A DNA stretch of 44,179 nucleotides from Yersinia thracica (GTDB lineage: Bacteria; Pseudomonadota; Gammaproteobacteria; Enterobacterales; Enterobacteriaceae). This document shows, piece by piece, positions 1 through 8,153 of the stretch. Made by a program: the position numbers and the translations under genes. Position 1 is the first letter of the stretch. Every line of letters begins with the position of its first letter. A model generated the notes under the pieces. The model was given only the letters and a program-made list of their open reading frames with translations, had not been told where the DNA came from and searched no databases. The DNA is taken from contig NZ_CABHXX010000065.1 in assembly GCF_902170565.1 (NCBI RefSeq), forward strand, positions 1 to 44,179. The letters are read 5' to 3'.

Positions 1-50
1 GAATGTAGATAAAGTTAATGAAAGCGATAATATCACATTGTTAAATATAT

Positions 51-103
51 TAAATTAAGCTATATGTGTTAAATTAAACTATATGTATTGAATTAAAATG
101 TAA
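51..103. repeat. AT-rich 19-bp tandem repeat, about 2.7 copies
   Basis: Units begin at 51, 70 and 89. The first two differ at only a few positions (taaattaagctatatgtgt and taaattaaactatatgtat); the third is degenerate. The repeat lies downstream of the speG stop codon. No gene is seen in 1-109. Confidence 0.7.
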
Positions 104-109
104 GTCTAT

Positions 110-130
110 GTTGGGGCCATTGGCCCCAAC
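110..130 (-). terminator. Hairpin downstream of speG, probable terminator
   Basis: This is a perfect palindrome with a GTTGGGGCC/GGCCCCAAC stem of 9 bp around a 3-nt loop, just after the speG stop on the minus strand. The following minus-strand sequence is only moderately U-rich, so termination may be weak or protein-assisted. Confidence 0.6.
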
Positions 131-133
131 AAG

Positions 134-679
134 TTAAGCACTCTTTATCGAAGGCGTTTTATATTTAGCCAAATATTGTGGTTGGAAAATACACATACGA
201 ATTGCAGTGCGATATTCACCATTGATAAAGAACTCTTGTTTTAACTCGCCTTCCAATTCAAAGCCTAATTTGCTGTAGATATGAATCGCTTTCTCATTTT
301 CTTTATCCACAATCAAATACAGTTTATAGAGGTTCAGTACGGAAAAACCGTATTCCATTGCTAACTTTGCTGCTGAACCTGCATAACCTTTGCCTTGATG
401 GGCTGGGTCGATAATAATCTGAAACTCAGCACGGCGATGAATGTGATTAATTTCAACTAACTCAACCAGACCGACTTTTGTCCCCTGGCTTTCAATAATA
501 AAGCGGCGTTCGCTTTGATCATGAATATGTTTATCATACAGATCAGACAGCTCGACGAAAGCCTCATAAGGCTCTTCAAACCAATAGCGCATAACGCTGG
601 CATTGTTATCTAACTGATGTACAAACGGCAGATCATCCCGTTCCAATGGACGTAACCGGACGCTGCTAGTGGTAGACAT
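134..679 (-). CDS. speG: Spermidine N(1)-acetyltransferase SpeG
   Basis: SpeG transfers acetyl from acetyl-CoA to spermidine or spermine in the cytoplasm and so limits polyamine excess under stress. The 181-residue protein is one GNAT domain. The acetyl-CoA loop is HQGKGYAG near residues 94-101, and the catalytic tyrosine is Tyr135 in KAIHIY. The stretch [20 protein letters not shown] (31-50) is essentially the E. coli SpeG sequence. The gene stands alone, ends in a palindromic hairpin and is followed upstream by an ordinary intergenic gap. Length and ends match the family, so the start is not in doubt. Confidence 0.96.
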   Translation of the reverse strand: MSTTSSVRLRPLERDDLPFVHQLDNNASVMRYWFEEPYEAFVELSDLYDKHIHDQSERRFIIESQGTKVGLVELVEINHIHRRAEFQIIIDPAHQGKGYAGSAAKLAMEYGFSVLNLYKLYLIVDKENEKAIHIYSKLGFELEGELKQEFFINGEYRTAIRMCIFQPQYLAKYKTPSIKSA

Positions 680-820
680 GCTGATTCCTCATATGACGAC
701 AGCGGCTGCTGCCAGAGGAATTATAACCTGAGCGCCTGTTTTGAGCGATAATAGACAGGTAAAAATGCGAATATTATATCAATCGCTTTTAGTTAATGCC
801 CATTCCCAAAATTATTGGAG

Positions 821-1459
821 TTATTCAGCCGCATAACCCTGTGGTGGCAAAGGCTTATCATCCAACCAAGCTGCATTATCGCGCATTGCTAAACGGCCAT
901 CAGTAAACCAACCGACCACTAACGGATAAATATTGTGTTCTTGAGTTTGGACTCTCTCGACCACATCCTCTTCAGTATCATCACTGAAAATCGGGACTTT
1001 GGCTTGCAGGATGACCGGGCCGCCATCCAGTTCTTCCGTCACAAAATGGACTGAAGTACCGTGCTCCAGATCGCCGTTTTCCAATGCTTGACGATGGGTA
1101 TGCAAGCCGGGATACTTCGGTAAGAGTGAGGGGTGAATATTCAACATCCGGCCAGCATAATGCTGAACAAACTCAGGACTGAGAATACGCATATAACCCG
1201 CCAGTACCACTAAATCGGGCTGATATTCATCAATGGCTTGCGCTAATGCCAGGTCGAAACTGGCACGCGAGGCATAGGATTTGGCATCTATTGCATGGTG
1301 TGCAATGCCCGCCAATTCAGCACGCTCTAACCCATAAGCTTGCGGATTATTACTAAAAACAGCACTAATCTCGCCTGGAATACGCCCTTGCTGCTGGGCG
1401 TCTATCAGTGCTTGTAAGTTACTGCCCTGGCCTGAAACCAATACCACGATTTTTTTCAT
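821..1459 (-). CDS. purN: Phosphoribosylglycinamide formyltransferase 1 (PurN)
   Basis: PurN moves a formyl group from 10-formyl-THF to GAR, the third step of de novo purine synthesis. At 212 residues it has the usual length. Visible motifs are the phosphate-binding SGQGSNLQAL (9-18), the catalytic Asn107/His109 in NIHPSLLPKYPG, and Asp145 in EELDGGP. It is the second gene of a purM-purN operon. In E. coli the two genes are adjacent; here a remnant ERIC palindrome of about 105 bp separates them. The ERIC edge touches the ATG, so the only Shine-Dalgarno-like sequence (AAGGG, about 4 nt before ATG) is part of the repeat. Confidence 0.97.
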   Translation of the reverse strand: MKKIVVLVSGQGSNLQALIDAQQQGRIPGEISAVFSNNPQAYGLERAELAGIAHHAIDAKSYASRASFDLALAQAIDEYQPDLVVLAGYMRILSPEFVQHYAGRMLNIHPSLLPKYPGLHTHRQALENGDLEHGTSVHFVTEELDGGPVILQAKVPIFSDDTEEDVVERVQTQEHNIYPLVVGWFTDGRLAMRDNAAWLDDKPLPPQGYAAE

Positions 1460-1558
1460 ATACCCTTCGGACTTGAAGTTGCAGGGGTGTTGTCTTGTAG
1501 CCTGGCTGCAACTTCAATGACTTTGGGTAATACCCTTAGTCCTTGAAATTGCAGGGGC
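1458..1558. repeat. ERIC-type remnant inside the purM-purN operon
   Basis: The two ends (tacccttcggacttgaagtt near 1461 and its near complement ending ...ctttgggtaat near 1532) form a long inverted repeat typical of ERIC termini. A third half-copy (ataccctta...ttgcagggg) follows in direct orientation. The internal ERIC core is missing, so this is a deletion derivative. It lies in the transcribed spacer and can fold in the mRNA. Confidence 0.75.
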
Positions 1559-1565
1559 AGCAATA

Positions 1566-2609
1566 TTATGGATTGATAATAACTTGCTCTGCACCCTCGG
1601 CCGCCGCAGCAATGACACCAATTTTCCAGGCTTTTTCGCCGGAGGCGGTCAGCAACTCAACCGCTTTATCTGCCAGTTCCGCAGGTAAGGCAACAACCAT
1701 GCCGACGCCACAGTTAAATGTGCGGTACATTTCGTGGCGGCTAACATTACCGGTTTCTTGCAACCAGCTAAATACTGCGGGCCACTGCCAGCTTTTTTCA
1801 TTAATAACTGCTTGAGTTCCTTGTGGTAATACGCGTGGGATATTTTCCCAGAAGCCGCCACCGGTCAAGTGAGCAATAGCATGGATATCAAGTTGCTCAA
1901 TCAAGCTAAGAATGGATTTTACATAGATTTTGGTCGGTTCCAGCAAATGGTCGGCCAGAGATTTACCCTCTAATTGGGTCTGTTCTGGAGAGGTATTGCT
2001 GACTTCCAGAATTTTACGCACCAGTGAATAGCCATTGGAATGCGGGCCGCTGGCACCTAAAGCCACCAGAGCATCGCCCGGCGCGACTTTGCTGCCGTCG
2101 ATGATTTCAGATTTTTCGACCACGCCGACACAGAAGCCTGCAACGTCATAATCTTCGCCGTGGTACATCCCCGGCATTTCGGCGGTTTCGCCCCCAACCA
2201 GCGCACAACCTGACTGTTTGCACCCTTCGGCAATCCCGGTAATCACACTGGCGGCAGTATCCACATCCAGTTTACCGGTCGCAAAGTAGTCAAGGAAAAA
2301 CAGTGGCTCAGCACCCTGGACCACCAAGTCGTTGACACACATGGCGACCAAATCGATACCGATGGTATCGTGGCGTTTCAGATCCATCGCCAGACGCAGC
2401 TTAGTGCCGACGCCGTCAGTGCCTGAAACCAGAATAGGTTCACGGTATTTTTGTGGCAAAGCGCACAGGGCACCGAACCCGCCCAATCCCCCCATCACTT
2501 CTGGGCGACGAGTTTGTTTAACCACACCTTTTATGCGATCAACAAGGTTATTGCCGGCATCAATATCTACACCTGCGTCTTTATAGCTGAGAGAGGTTTT
2601 GTTGGTCAC
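1566..2609 (-). CDS. purM: Phosphoribosylformylglycinamidine cyclo-ligase (AIR synthetase, PurM)
   Basis: PurM closes the imidazole ring of AIR from FGAM using ATP, the fifth step of purine synthesis. The 347-residue product opens with [14 protein letters not shown] and contains the signature [34 protein letters not shown] and [12 protein letters not shown], all diagnostic of this family. It is the first gene of purM-purN. A PurR-like operator lies about 57-73 bp upstream of its start, as expected for a member of the purine regulon. It is divergent from upp, as in E. coli. Confidence 0.98.
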   Translation of the reverse strand: MTNKTSLSYKDAGVDIDAGNNLVDRIKGVVKQTRRPEVMGGLGGFGALCALPQKYREPILVSGTDGVGTKLRLAMDLKRHDTIGIDLVAMCVNDLVVQGAEPLFFLDYFATGKLDVDTAASVITGIAEGCKQSGCALVGGETAEMPGMYHGEDYDVAGFCVGVVEKSEIIDGSKVAPGDALVALGASGPHSNGYSLVRKILEVSNTSPEQTQLEGKSLADHLLEPTKIYVKSILSLIEQLDIHAIAHLTGGGFWENIPRVLPQGTQAVINEKSWQWPAVFSWLQETGNVSRHEMYRTFNCGVGMVVALPAELADKAVELLTASGEKAWKIGVIAAAAEGAEQVIINP

Positions 2610-2666
2610 TGCGAGGTCCCCACGGCGGTTGGCGGTTTAAAGAAAACGCGACAATTCTAACAGCGC

Positions 2667-2682
2667 AGGCAAACGTTTGCGA
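2667..2682 (-). promoter_or_regulatory. Probable PurR operator of purM
   Basis: AGGCAAACGTTTGCGA fits the 16-bp PurR palindrome (aCGcAAACGTTTtCGt) at nearly all positions and lies upstream of purM in the purM-upp divergent gap. Hypoxanthine- or guanine-loaded PurR would repress purMN here. Confidence 0.8.
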
Positions 2683-2785
2683 GTGGCTTGTGATATCACG
2701 CTGATTTTTAGCTTGCTTGACTTAATAATGATTTTCTATTGATCTGAATCAGGCTATTCATTGTGGTGTTCAAAAAAAAAGGCGG

Positions 2786-2791
2786 TATAAT
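2786..2791 (+). promoter_or_regulatory. Probable -10 box of the upp promoter
   Basis: A consensus TATAAT lies 45 bp before the upp start, after an A-rich tract. No clear -35 hexamer is seen at normal spacing. A run of seven T residues in the early leader (about 2799-2805) is the kind of tract at which UTP-sensitive start-site switching or slippage occurs in other pyrimidine genes; that role is inference here. Confidence 0.5.
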
Positions 2792-2836
2792 CTCGCGATT
2801 TTTTTGGCCGCCAGTCGCCTAACCAGGAGAAAAATA

Positions 2837-3463
2837 ATGAAGATCGTTGAGGTGAAACACCCGCTAGTAAAACATAAACTTGGTTTGATGCGTGAGAATG
2901 ATATCAGTACAAAGCGTTTTCGCGAGTTAGCGTCTGAAGTGGGAAGTTTACTGACTTATGTAGCAACCGCCGATCTAGAAACTGAAAAAGTCACCATCGA
3001 AGGGTGGAATGGGCCGGTTGAGATTGAACAGATTAAAGGTAAGAAAATCACGGTAGTGCCTATTTTACGTGCCGGTTTGGGCATGATGGAAGGGGTCTTG
3101 GAGAATGTCCCTAGCGCGCGTATTAGTGTGGTAGGGGTCTATCGTGATGAAGAAACTCTGAAGCCAGTACCTTACTTCCAGAAGCTGGTGTCAAATATCG
3201 ATGAACGCATGGCGCTGGTGGTTGACCCGATGCTGGCAACCGGTGGTTCGATGATTGCGACCATTGATTTACTTAAGAATGCTGGCTGTAAGAGCATCAA
3301 AGTGTTGGTGTTGGTTGCTGCACCTGAAGGTATTAAAGCACTGGAAGCCGCTCATCCAGATGTCGAGCTGTACACTGCTTCTATCGATCAAGGCCTAAAT
3401 GAACACGGCTACATTATCCCAGGATTGGGTGATGCCGGTGATAAGATTTTCGGAACCAAATAA
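2837..3463 (+). CDS. upp: Uracil phosphoribosyltransferase
   Basis: Upp makes UMP from uracil and PRPP, the main uracil salvage step. An ATG at 2837 with AGGAG upstream gives 208 residues starting [18 protein letters not shown], exactly the family start; the open frame extends a further 11 codons upstream without support. The PRPP-binding motif is [11 protein letters not shown] and the uracil site lies near [12 protein letters not shown] at the C-terminus. The permease gene uraA follows after 239 bp, with a palindromic element and a terminator between. Confidence 0.97.
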   Translation: MKIVEVKHPLVKHKLGLMRENDISTKRFRELASEVGSLLTYVATADLETEKVTIEGWNGPVEIEQIKGKKITVVPILRAGLGMMEGVLENVPSARISVVGVYRDEETLKPVPYFQKLVSNIDERMALVVDPMLATGGSMIATIDLLKNAGCKSIKVLVLVAAPEGIKALEAAHPDVELYTASIDQGLNEHGYIIPGLGDAGDKIFGTK

Positions 3464-3496
3464 AAGGTCACACCATTATGCTATTCGTTTGCCATT

Positions 3497-3592
3497 TTGA
3501 ACCTGGGCAGTGCTCGAAATCCTCACGTACTTATGATTTACAAGGTCATGGTGTACGCTCTTGGTTTCTGTGCGCTGTCCGTGTCCAAACTG
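3497..3592. repeat. Imperfect palindromic element between upp and uraA
   Basis: The left arm (about 3497-3530, ending ...cctcacgtac) pairs imperfectly with the right arm (about 3552-3592, beginning gtacgctcttggtttctgtg). It contains no gene. It resembles a dispersed intergenic palindrome but does not match ERIC. Confidence 0.55.
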
Positions 3593-3630
3593 CCTGCGCT
3601 CATTACCGCATACTGGAATAACCTTTAGAT

Positions 3631-3657
3631 AGCCGACTCGATAGTCGGCTTTTTTTT
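3631..3657 (+). terminator. Rho-independent terminator before uraA
   Basis: The stem AGCCGACT/AGTCGGCT with loop CGAT is followed by seven T residues. It would end upp transcription 46 bp before the uraA start, or act as an attenuator if uraA is read from the upp promoter. Confidence 0.85.
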
Positions 3658-3702
3658 GAATAATTTTTAGCATAAATCACACCATTGAAGAGGATAGAGA
3701 AA

Positions 3703-4992
3703 ATGAGCCGTCGCACCATTGGCGTCAGCGAGCGTCCACCGTTGCTCCAGACAATCCCCCTGAGTTTCCAACATTTGTTTGCGATGTTTGGTGCCACTGT
3801 TTTAGTTCCTATTCTGTTTAAAATTAATCCGGCGACAGTACTGCTGTTTAACGGTATCGGGACCTTGCTTTACTTATTCATTTGTAAGGGAAAAATCCCC
3901 GCTTATCTGGGTTCCAGTTTTGCCTTTATTTCACCGGTATTACTGTTGTTGCCATTGGGATACGAAGTCGCCCTGGGCGGTTTTATCATGTGCGGCGTGC
4001 TGTTCTGCCTGGTGGCGCTGATTGTGAAAAAAGCCGGTACCGGTTGGTTGAATGTGCTCTTCCCGCCCGCGGCGATGGGGGCGATTGTTGCGGTTATCGG
4101 CCTTGAATTGGCTGGCGTGGCTGCGGGAATGGCGGGGTTGCTGCCTGCCGAAGGAGTGACCGTCGATTCCACCACCATCATCATTTCAATGGTGACCTTG
4201 GGGGTGACCATTCTTGGCTCGGTGCTATTCCGCGGTTTCTTCGCCATTATCCCTATTCTGATTGGTGTGTTGGTGGGCTATGCTTTGTCATTTGTGATGG
4301 GCGTGGTTGATTTGACCCCTATTCGTGACGCCCATTGGCTTGCTTTACCGACATTCTATACCCCGCGTTTTGAGTGGTTTGCCATTTTGACCATCTTGCC
4401 CGCCGCATTGGTGGTGATTGCCGAGCATATTGGGCATTTGGTGGTAACGGCGAATATTGTGAAAAAGGATTTAATTCGTGATCCCGGCCTGCACCGTTCA
4501 ATGTTTGCCAATGGTATTTCGACCGTGATTTCCGGCTTCTTCGGTTCCACACCGAATACTACTTATGGTGAAAATATCGGGGTTATGGCGATTACCCGTG
4601 TTTACAGCACTTGGGTGATTGGTGGTGCTGCGATTCTGGCGATTATGCTCTCTTGTGTTGGCAAGTTGGCGGCGGCAATTCAAGCTGTTCCGGTGCCAGT
4701 TATGGGCGGTGTTTCACTGCTGTTATACGGTGTTATTGCGGCGTCAGGTATCCGGGTGTTGATCGAGTCAAAAGTTGACTACAACAAAGCACAAAACCTG
4801 ATCTTAACCTCCGTCATCCTGATCATTGGGGTGAGTGGCGCGAAAGTGAATATTGGTGCAACTGAACTGAAAGGCATGGCGCTGGCAACAGTGGTCGGTA
4901 TCGGCCTGAGTCTGCTGTTCAAGGTGATCAGTTTGATCCGCACTGAAGAAGAGATTATTGAGGCCACGGAAGAAGAGCCGACACTCAAATAA
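3703..4992 (+). CDS. uraA: Uracil:proton symporter UraA
   Basis: UraA imports uracil with protons across the inner membrane and feeds Upp. The chosen ATG at 3703 (GAGGA 8 nt upstream) gives 429 residues starting MSRRTIGVSERPPLLQTIPL, as in E. coli; an ATG 18 bp earlier is less likely. The protein is an NCS2 family member with about 14 membrane segments. ALVVIAEHIGHLVVTANI carries the substrate-binding glutamate and histidine, and FGSTPNTTYGENIGVMAITR is the family signature. The acidic C-terminal tail is cytoplasmic. Confidence 0.97.
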   Translation: MSRRTIGVSERPPLLQTIPLSFQHLFAMFGATVLVPILFKINPATVLLFNGIGTLLYLFICKGKIPAYLGSSFAFISPVLLLLPLGYEVALGGFIMCGVLFCLVALIVKKAGTGWLNVLFPPAAMGAIVAVIGLELAGVAAGMAGLLPAEGVTVDSTTIIISMVTLGVTILGSVLFRGFFAIIPILIGVLVGYALSFVMGVVDLTPIRDAHWLALPTFYTPRFEWFAILTILPAALVVIAEHIGHLVVTANIVKKDLIRDPGLHRSMFANGISTVISGFFGSTPNTTYGENIGVMAITRVYSTWVIGGAAILAIMLSCVGKLAAAIQAVPVPVMGGVSLLLYGVIAASGIRVLIESKVDYNKAQNLILTSVILIIGVSGAKVNIGATELKGMALATVVGIGLSLLFKVISLIRTEEEIIEATEEEPTLK

Positions 4993-5122
4993 AGTGATAG
5001 CTGGTCGAGCCGCGCTTGTTGGTTCGGCCAGTTTTTCGCCGCAGATCAGGTTTTTATGCTGTAGCCAGTTTTTGTGGTAAACTTGCCATGTTTTCCCGCC
5101 CGTTTTGTTGGTTGAGGTGCTT

Positions 5123-5824
5123 CTGAATACGCCGGCACAGCTTTCACTGCCACTCTATCTTCCCGATGATGAAACTTTTGCTAGTTTTTATCCGGGGGAG
5201 AACCCATCCCTATTAGCGGCGATCCAGTCTGCTGTTCACCAGTCTCATGGCAGTTATATCTATTTCTGGTCGCGCGAAGGCGGTGGCCGCAGTCATTTGT
5301 TGCATGCGGCTTGTGCTGAGTTATCGCAAAAAGGTGAGGCGGTAGGTTATGTCCCGCTGGATAAACGCGCTTATTTTGTGCCGGAAGTGTTGGATGGCAT
5401 GGAGCAATTGGCTCTGATTTGTATTGATAATATTGAGTGCATTGCTGGTGATGAACAGTGGGAAATGGCGATATTTAATCTCTATAACCGCATTGTAGAA
5501 ACAGGGCGCACCCGCTTATTGATTACCGGCGATCGCCCACCGCGGCAGTTGAATCTCGGTTTACCTGATTTGGCTTCCCGACTTGATTGGGGGCAAATCT
5601 ACAAATTGCAGCCCTTGTCAGATGATGAAAAATTGCAAGCTTTGCAATTGCGCGCCAAATTGCGGGGCTTTGAATTACCGGAAGATGTTGGCCGTTTTCT
5701 GCTAAAGCGCCTGGACAGGGAAATGCGCACGCTGTTTATGACGTTGGATCAGCTTGATCGCGCCTCTATTACTGCGCAGCGCAAACTGACCATCCCCTTT
5801 GTGAAAGAGATCCTCGGATTATAG
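5123..5824 (+). CDS. hda: DnaA regulatory inactivator Hda, probable CTG start
   Basis: Hda joins the beta clamp and DnaA-ATP after initiation and stimulates ATP hydrolysis (RIDA), preventing over-initiation. Starting at CTG 5123, with GAGG 5 nt upstream, gives 233 residues beginning (M)[18 protein letters not shown], the same length and start I know for E. coli Hda. A longer frame from 5105 lacks a better ribosome site. QLSLPL (5-10) is the clamp-binding motif. The AAA+ core follows, with a degenerate Walker A ([13 protein letters not shown]) and Walker B region [14 protein letters not shown]; the arginine finger would be in the DLASRLDW region. Confidence 0.93.
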   Translation: MNTPAQLSLPLYLPDDETFASFYPGENPSLLAAIQSAVHQSHGSYIYFWSREGGGRSHLLHAACAELSQKGEAVGYVPLDKRAYFVPEVLDGMEQLALICIDNIECIAGDEQWEMAIFNLYNRIVETGRTRLLITGDRPPRQLNLGLPDLASRLDWGQIYKLQPLSDDEKLQALQLRAKLRGFELPEDVGRFLLKRLDREMRTLFMTLDQLDRASITAQRKLTIPFVKEILGL

Positions 5825-5826
5825 AT

Positions 5827-5860
5827 ATTGAACGAATAAGCAGCCTCGCATTCGTTCAAT
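5827..5860. terminator. Hairpin between convergent hda and yfgD
   Basis: ATTGAACGAAT and ATTCGTTCAAT form an 11-bp stem with a 12-nt loop just after the hda stop. There is no clean T tract. Next to it is an 18-bp near-duplication (ACTAttGATTAAATCA) that ends in the yfgD stop codon. Confidence 0.5.
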
Positions 5861-5903
5861 CATTATCTTTTAACTATTGATTAAATCATAACTACTGATT
5901 AAA

Positions 5904-6260
5904 TCACTTCAAGATTTCCAATACTTGCTCTGGTGGGCGGCCAATACGCGCTTTGCCGTGATAAACCACAATTGGGCGCTCGATAAGCTTCGGGTTATCA
6001 CTCATGGCTTGCAGCAATTGCTCTTGTGTCAGCGTGTTATCTGTCAGATTCAACTCCTTATAGCGTTCCTCCTTGGTGCGCATCAATTGGCGGGCGTCAC
6101 TGAAGCCCAACTGTTGCAGTAATTCTTTTAACGTCGACACCGAGGGCGGGGTATCTAAATACAATACCACTTGCGGTTGAATGCCCTGTTGCTCGACTAA
6201 TGCGAGTGTTTCCCGGCTTTTGGAGCAACGCGGATTGTGGTAAATCGTGACGTCTTTCAT
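5904..6260 (-). CDS. yfgD: ArsC/YfgD-family thioredoxin-fold reductase
   Basis: The 118-residue protein belongs to the ArsC/Spx thioredoxin-fold family and is closest to E. coli YfgD. The single catalytic cysteine is Cys12 in YHNPRCSKSRETL, and the C-terminal RPIVVYHGKARIGRPPE is the family signature. Whether it reduces arsenate is not shown: there is no arsR or arsB nearby, so glutathione/glutaredoxin-coupled housekeeping reduction is as likely. It starts 11 bp after bepA on the same strand and probably shares its transcript. Confidence 0.88.
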   Translation of the reverse strand: MKDVTIYHNPRCSKSRETLALVEQQGIQPQVVLYLDTPPSVSTLKELLQQLGFSDARQLMRTKEERYKELNLTDNTLTQEQLLQAMSDNPKLIERPIVVYHGKARIGRPPEQVLEILK

Positions 6261-6271
6261 AGTAACTTTCC

Positions 6272-7801
6272 TTAGGACTTCTGGTATTTACGGAAGCGCT
6301 CATTCAATTGGCGCAACTGATCAATGCGGGCATCATAGCGAGCCTGTTCTAAACTCCCTAACTTCATCCGAGCACTGGCATCACTGAGCAAGCCAATGGC
6401 TTGAGTCAATTTACCACTCAATGCCAGGCTTTCTGCACGCGCAGCCAGTTCTTGATCGCGCAGGCCCAGTGCCGCCGCCGCTTGTGCCAATAAATCCCAG
6501 CCGTTAGGGTCATTTGGATAACTGAAAGTATAACGGCGCAAGATTTTGATGGCCTCTGCCGGTTTTCCGCCCTCAACATAAGCATTAGCCAGATTCAGCT
6601 GTAATACCGGCTGCTCATCTTTCAGATTGGCTGTTGCGGCTTGCAGGCGGCTAATGGCGCTAGCGGCTTTATTTTGCCCCAAATCGATATCAGTCATTAA
6701 ATCGAGGAACCAAATGTTGCCCGGCTGTTGGGTTAACAGCGGTTGTAACTGATTACGGGCTTCATCGTATTTTTTGGCCTGGTACCATAAAATGGCCTGG
6801 CCGTATTTAGCGGCCAATTGCTCGCGCGTCGTCCCTTTACTCAGGGTTTCCAATAGATCGGGCGTCAGGCTATTTTCGGTCGAACCATACATGCCCAAAA
6901 TACGAACTTTGGCGAACAAATAATCTTGCGACGAGGCAATCGGGTGCGGTTTCATCTGATTAGCCCGGTTACGCGCATCAGATAATCGGCTGTCGGGTAA
7001 TGGGTGAGTCAAGAGCATTTCCGGTGGTTTGGATGCATATCGCGACTGATCGGCTAATTTTTGCAGGAAGTTCGGCATCGCTTGTGGATCAAACCCTGAA
7101 CGTTGTAGCACTTGAATGCCAATTCGATCGGCTTCCTGTTCATTGCCTTGGGTAAAGCTGATAATCCCTTGCTGAGCACCGGCTAATGTACCGCTCAAGC
7201 CCGCCATGCCCGCCTGTGGGCTGGCCATTGTTAGCAGAATAGACCCTAGCACACCCACCCACGTCAGGGGGGCCATGCGCTGCTGTTCTTCCATTGCTCG
7301 CGCCAGATGGCGCTGAGTGACATGCGATATTTCATGGGCTAATACCGAGGCCAGTTCGCTTTCATTATCGGTATAGCGGAACAGGGCCGAGTGCAGCACC
7401 ACATTGCCGCCAAAGAATGCAAAGGCGTTTATTTGATCGTTATTCACCAAGTAGAAATGAAATGGTGTACGCACCGAATAAGCATTGGCGACTAAGCGGT
7501 TACCCAGCGAATTGATATATTGTGTTAATAATGGGTCATAAATCAGTGGCGCGCTGGCGCGCATCTGGCGGACATAAAAGTCCCCCATGGCTTTTTCCTG
7601 ATCAATACTTAATGTTGCACCCGCTGAAGTACCGATGTCGGGCAGCAGGTCTTGGGTCTGTGTCTCAGCATTGACAGCTATAGGGCCGGTAAGCAGTAAG
7701 CTACTGAGCAGCGTAGCAATCACCGTCTTACTGACCCGGCCAGTTTTATTTAACCGACCTGTTTTGTTTAACTGATCTGTTTTACTTAGCTGATATGTCA
7801 T
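6272..7801 (-). CDS. bepA: Outer-membrane biogenesis metalloprotease/chaperone BepA
   Basis: BepA is a periplasmic M48 zinc protease with a C-terminal TPR domain that assists LptD assembly and degrades stalled outer-membrane proteins at the BAM complex. The HEISH zinc motif is in [16 protein letters not shown], and the third ligand is in [11 protein letters not shown]. The C-terminal half contains TPR helices ([19 protein letters not shown]). ATG 7801 is preferred (509 residues); the frame stays open for 31 more codons to 7894. The signal peptide is unusually long because a six-residue repeat of the type NKTGRL precedes the hydrophobic stretch. Confidence 0.92.
   Translation of the reverse strand: MTYQLSKTDQLNKTGRLNKTGRVSKTVIATLLSSLLLTGPIAVNAETQTQDLLPDIGTSAGATLSIDQEKAMGDFYVRQMRASAPLIYDPLLTQYINSLGNRLVANAYSVRTPFHFYLVNNDQINAFAFFGGNVVLHSALFRYTDNESELASVLAHEISHVTQRHLARAMEEQQRMAPLTWVGVLGSILLTMASPQAGMAGLSGTLAGAQQGIISFTQGNEQEADRIGIQVLQRSGFDPQAMPNFLQKLADQSRYASKPPEMLLTHPLPDSRLSDARNRANQMKPHPIASSQDYLFAKVRILGMYGSTENSLTPDLLETLSKGTTREQLAAKYGQAILWYQAKKYDEARNQLQPLLTQQPGNIWFLDLMTDIDLGQNKAASAISRLQAATANLKDEQPVLQLNLANAYVEGGKPAEAIKILRRYTFSYPNDPNGWDLLAQAAAALGLRDQELAARAESLALSGKLTQAIGLLSDASARMKLGSLEQARYDARIDQLRQLNERFRKYQKS
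7740..7799 (-). repeat. 18-bp tandem repeat coding the BepA signal-peptide n-region
   Basis: About three imperfect 18-bp units (ccgacctgttttgtttaa and ctgatctgttttacttag on the plus strand) encode [12 protein letters not shown] and NKTGRV, followed by SKTVIA. They add a positively charged extension before the hydrophobic core. Confidence 0.75.
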
Positions 7802-7907
7802 AAACGAGGTTGCCCCTACTGATGTAATGACAATTAGACTCCGAGATGTGTAAGAGTTCTTCTTCCTTGCAGTGCTCTCCAGTACAATCATCACGGAAGC
7901 GAACTAG

Positions 7908-7935
7908 ATCACAAAAATAGTCTTAAATAGGTCAA
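7908..7935 (-). promoter_or_regulatory. Candidate sigma-70 promoter of bepA
   Basis: On the minus strand TTGACC and TGTGAT are spaced by 16 bp, about 107 bp before the preferred ATG. No convincing sigma-E promoter, expected from E. coli bepA, was spotted. Confidence 0.4.
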
Positions 7936-8153
7936 AGGTTAAGCTCATCATCCCTAACTGAGACTCGCAACTATCTTAGTCAGCCTATAGGTATAAAGAA
8001 ATAGTTATATAAAGGAATGGCGGCTAAGGCAATGGCGATAAAGAAACGGCTGGCGCGTAAAACTGACCTTCGGGTTATGCCTCTGTATGATGGGGCTGTT
8101 TAAGGAATTCCCCAATCTGCGGGTTCCTCATGGTACTTAAGGAGCAATTTCGG

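Noticed and set aside
1543-1815. Plus-strand open frame across the purM 3' end
   Set aside because: It is antisense to purM, begins in the ERIC remnant, lacks a ribosome site and shows no recognisable domain.
5904-6260. An arsenic-resistance locus around the ArsC-like gene
   Set aside because: No arsR, arsB or arsD neighbour is present, and the context (bepA-yfgD) is the normal core arrangement.
7739-7894. Extended BepA start at 7894
   Set aside because: The candidate promoter overlaps this region, there is no ribosome site, and the added residues contain no export signal; ATG 7801 keeps a signal peptide near the N-terminus.
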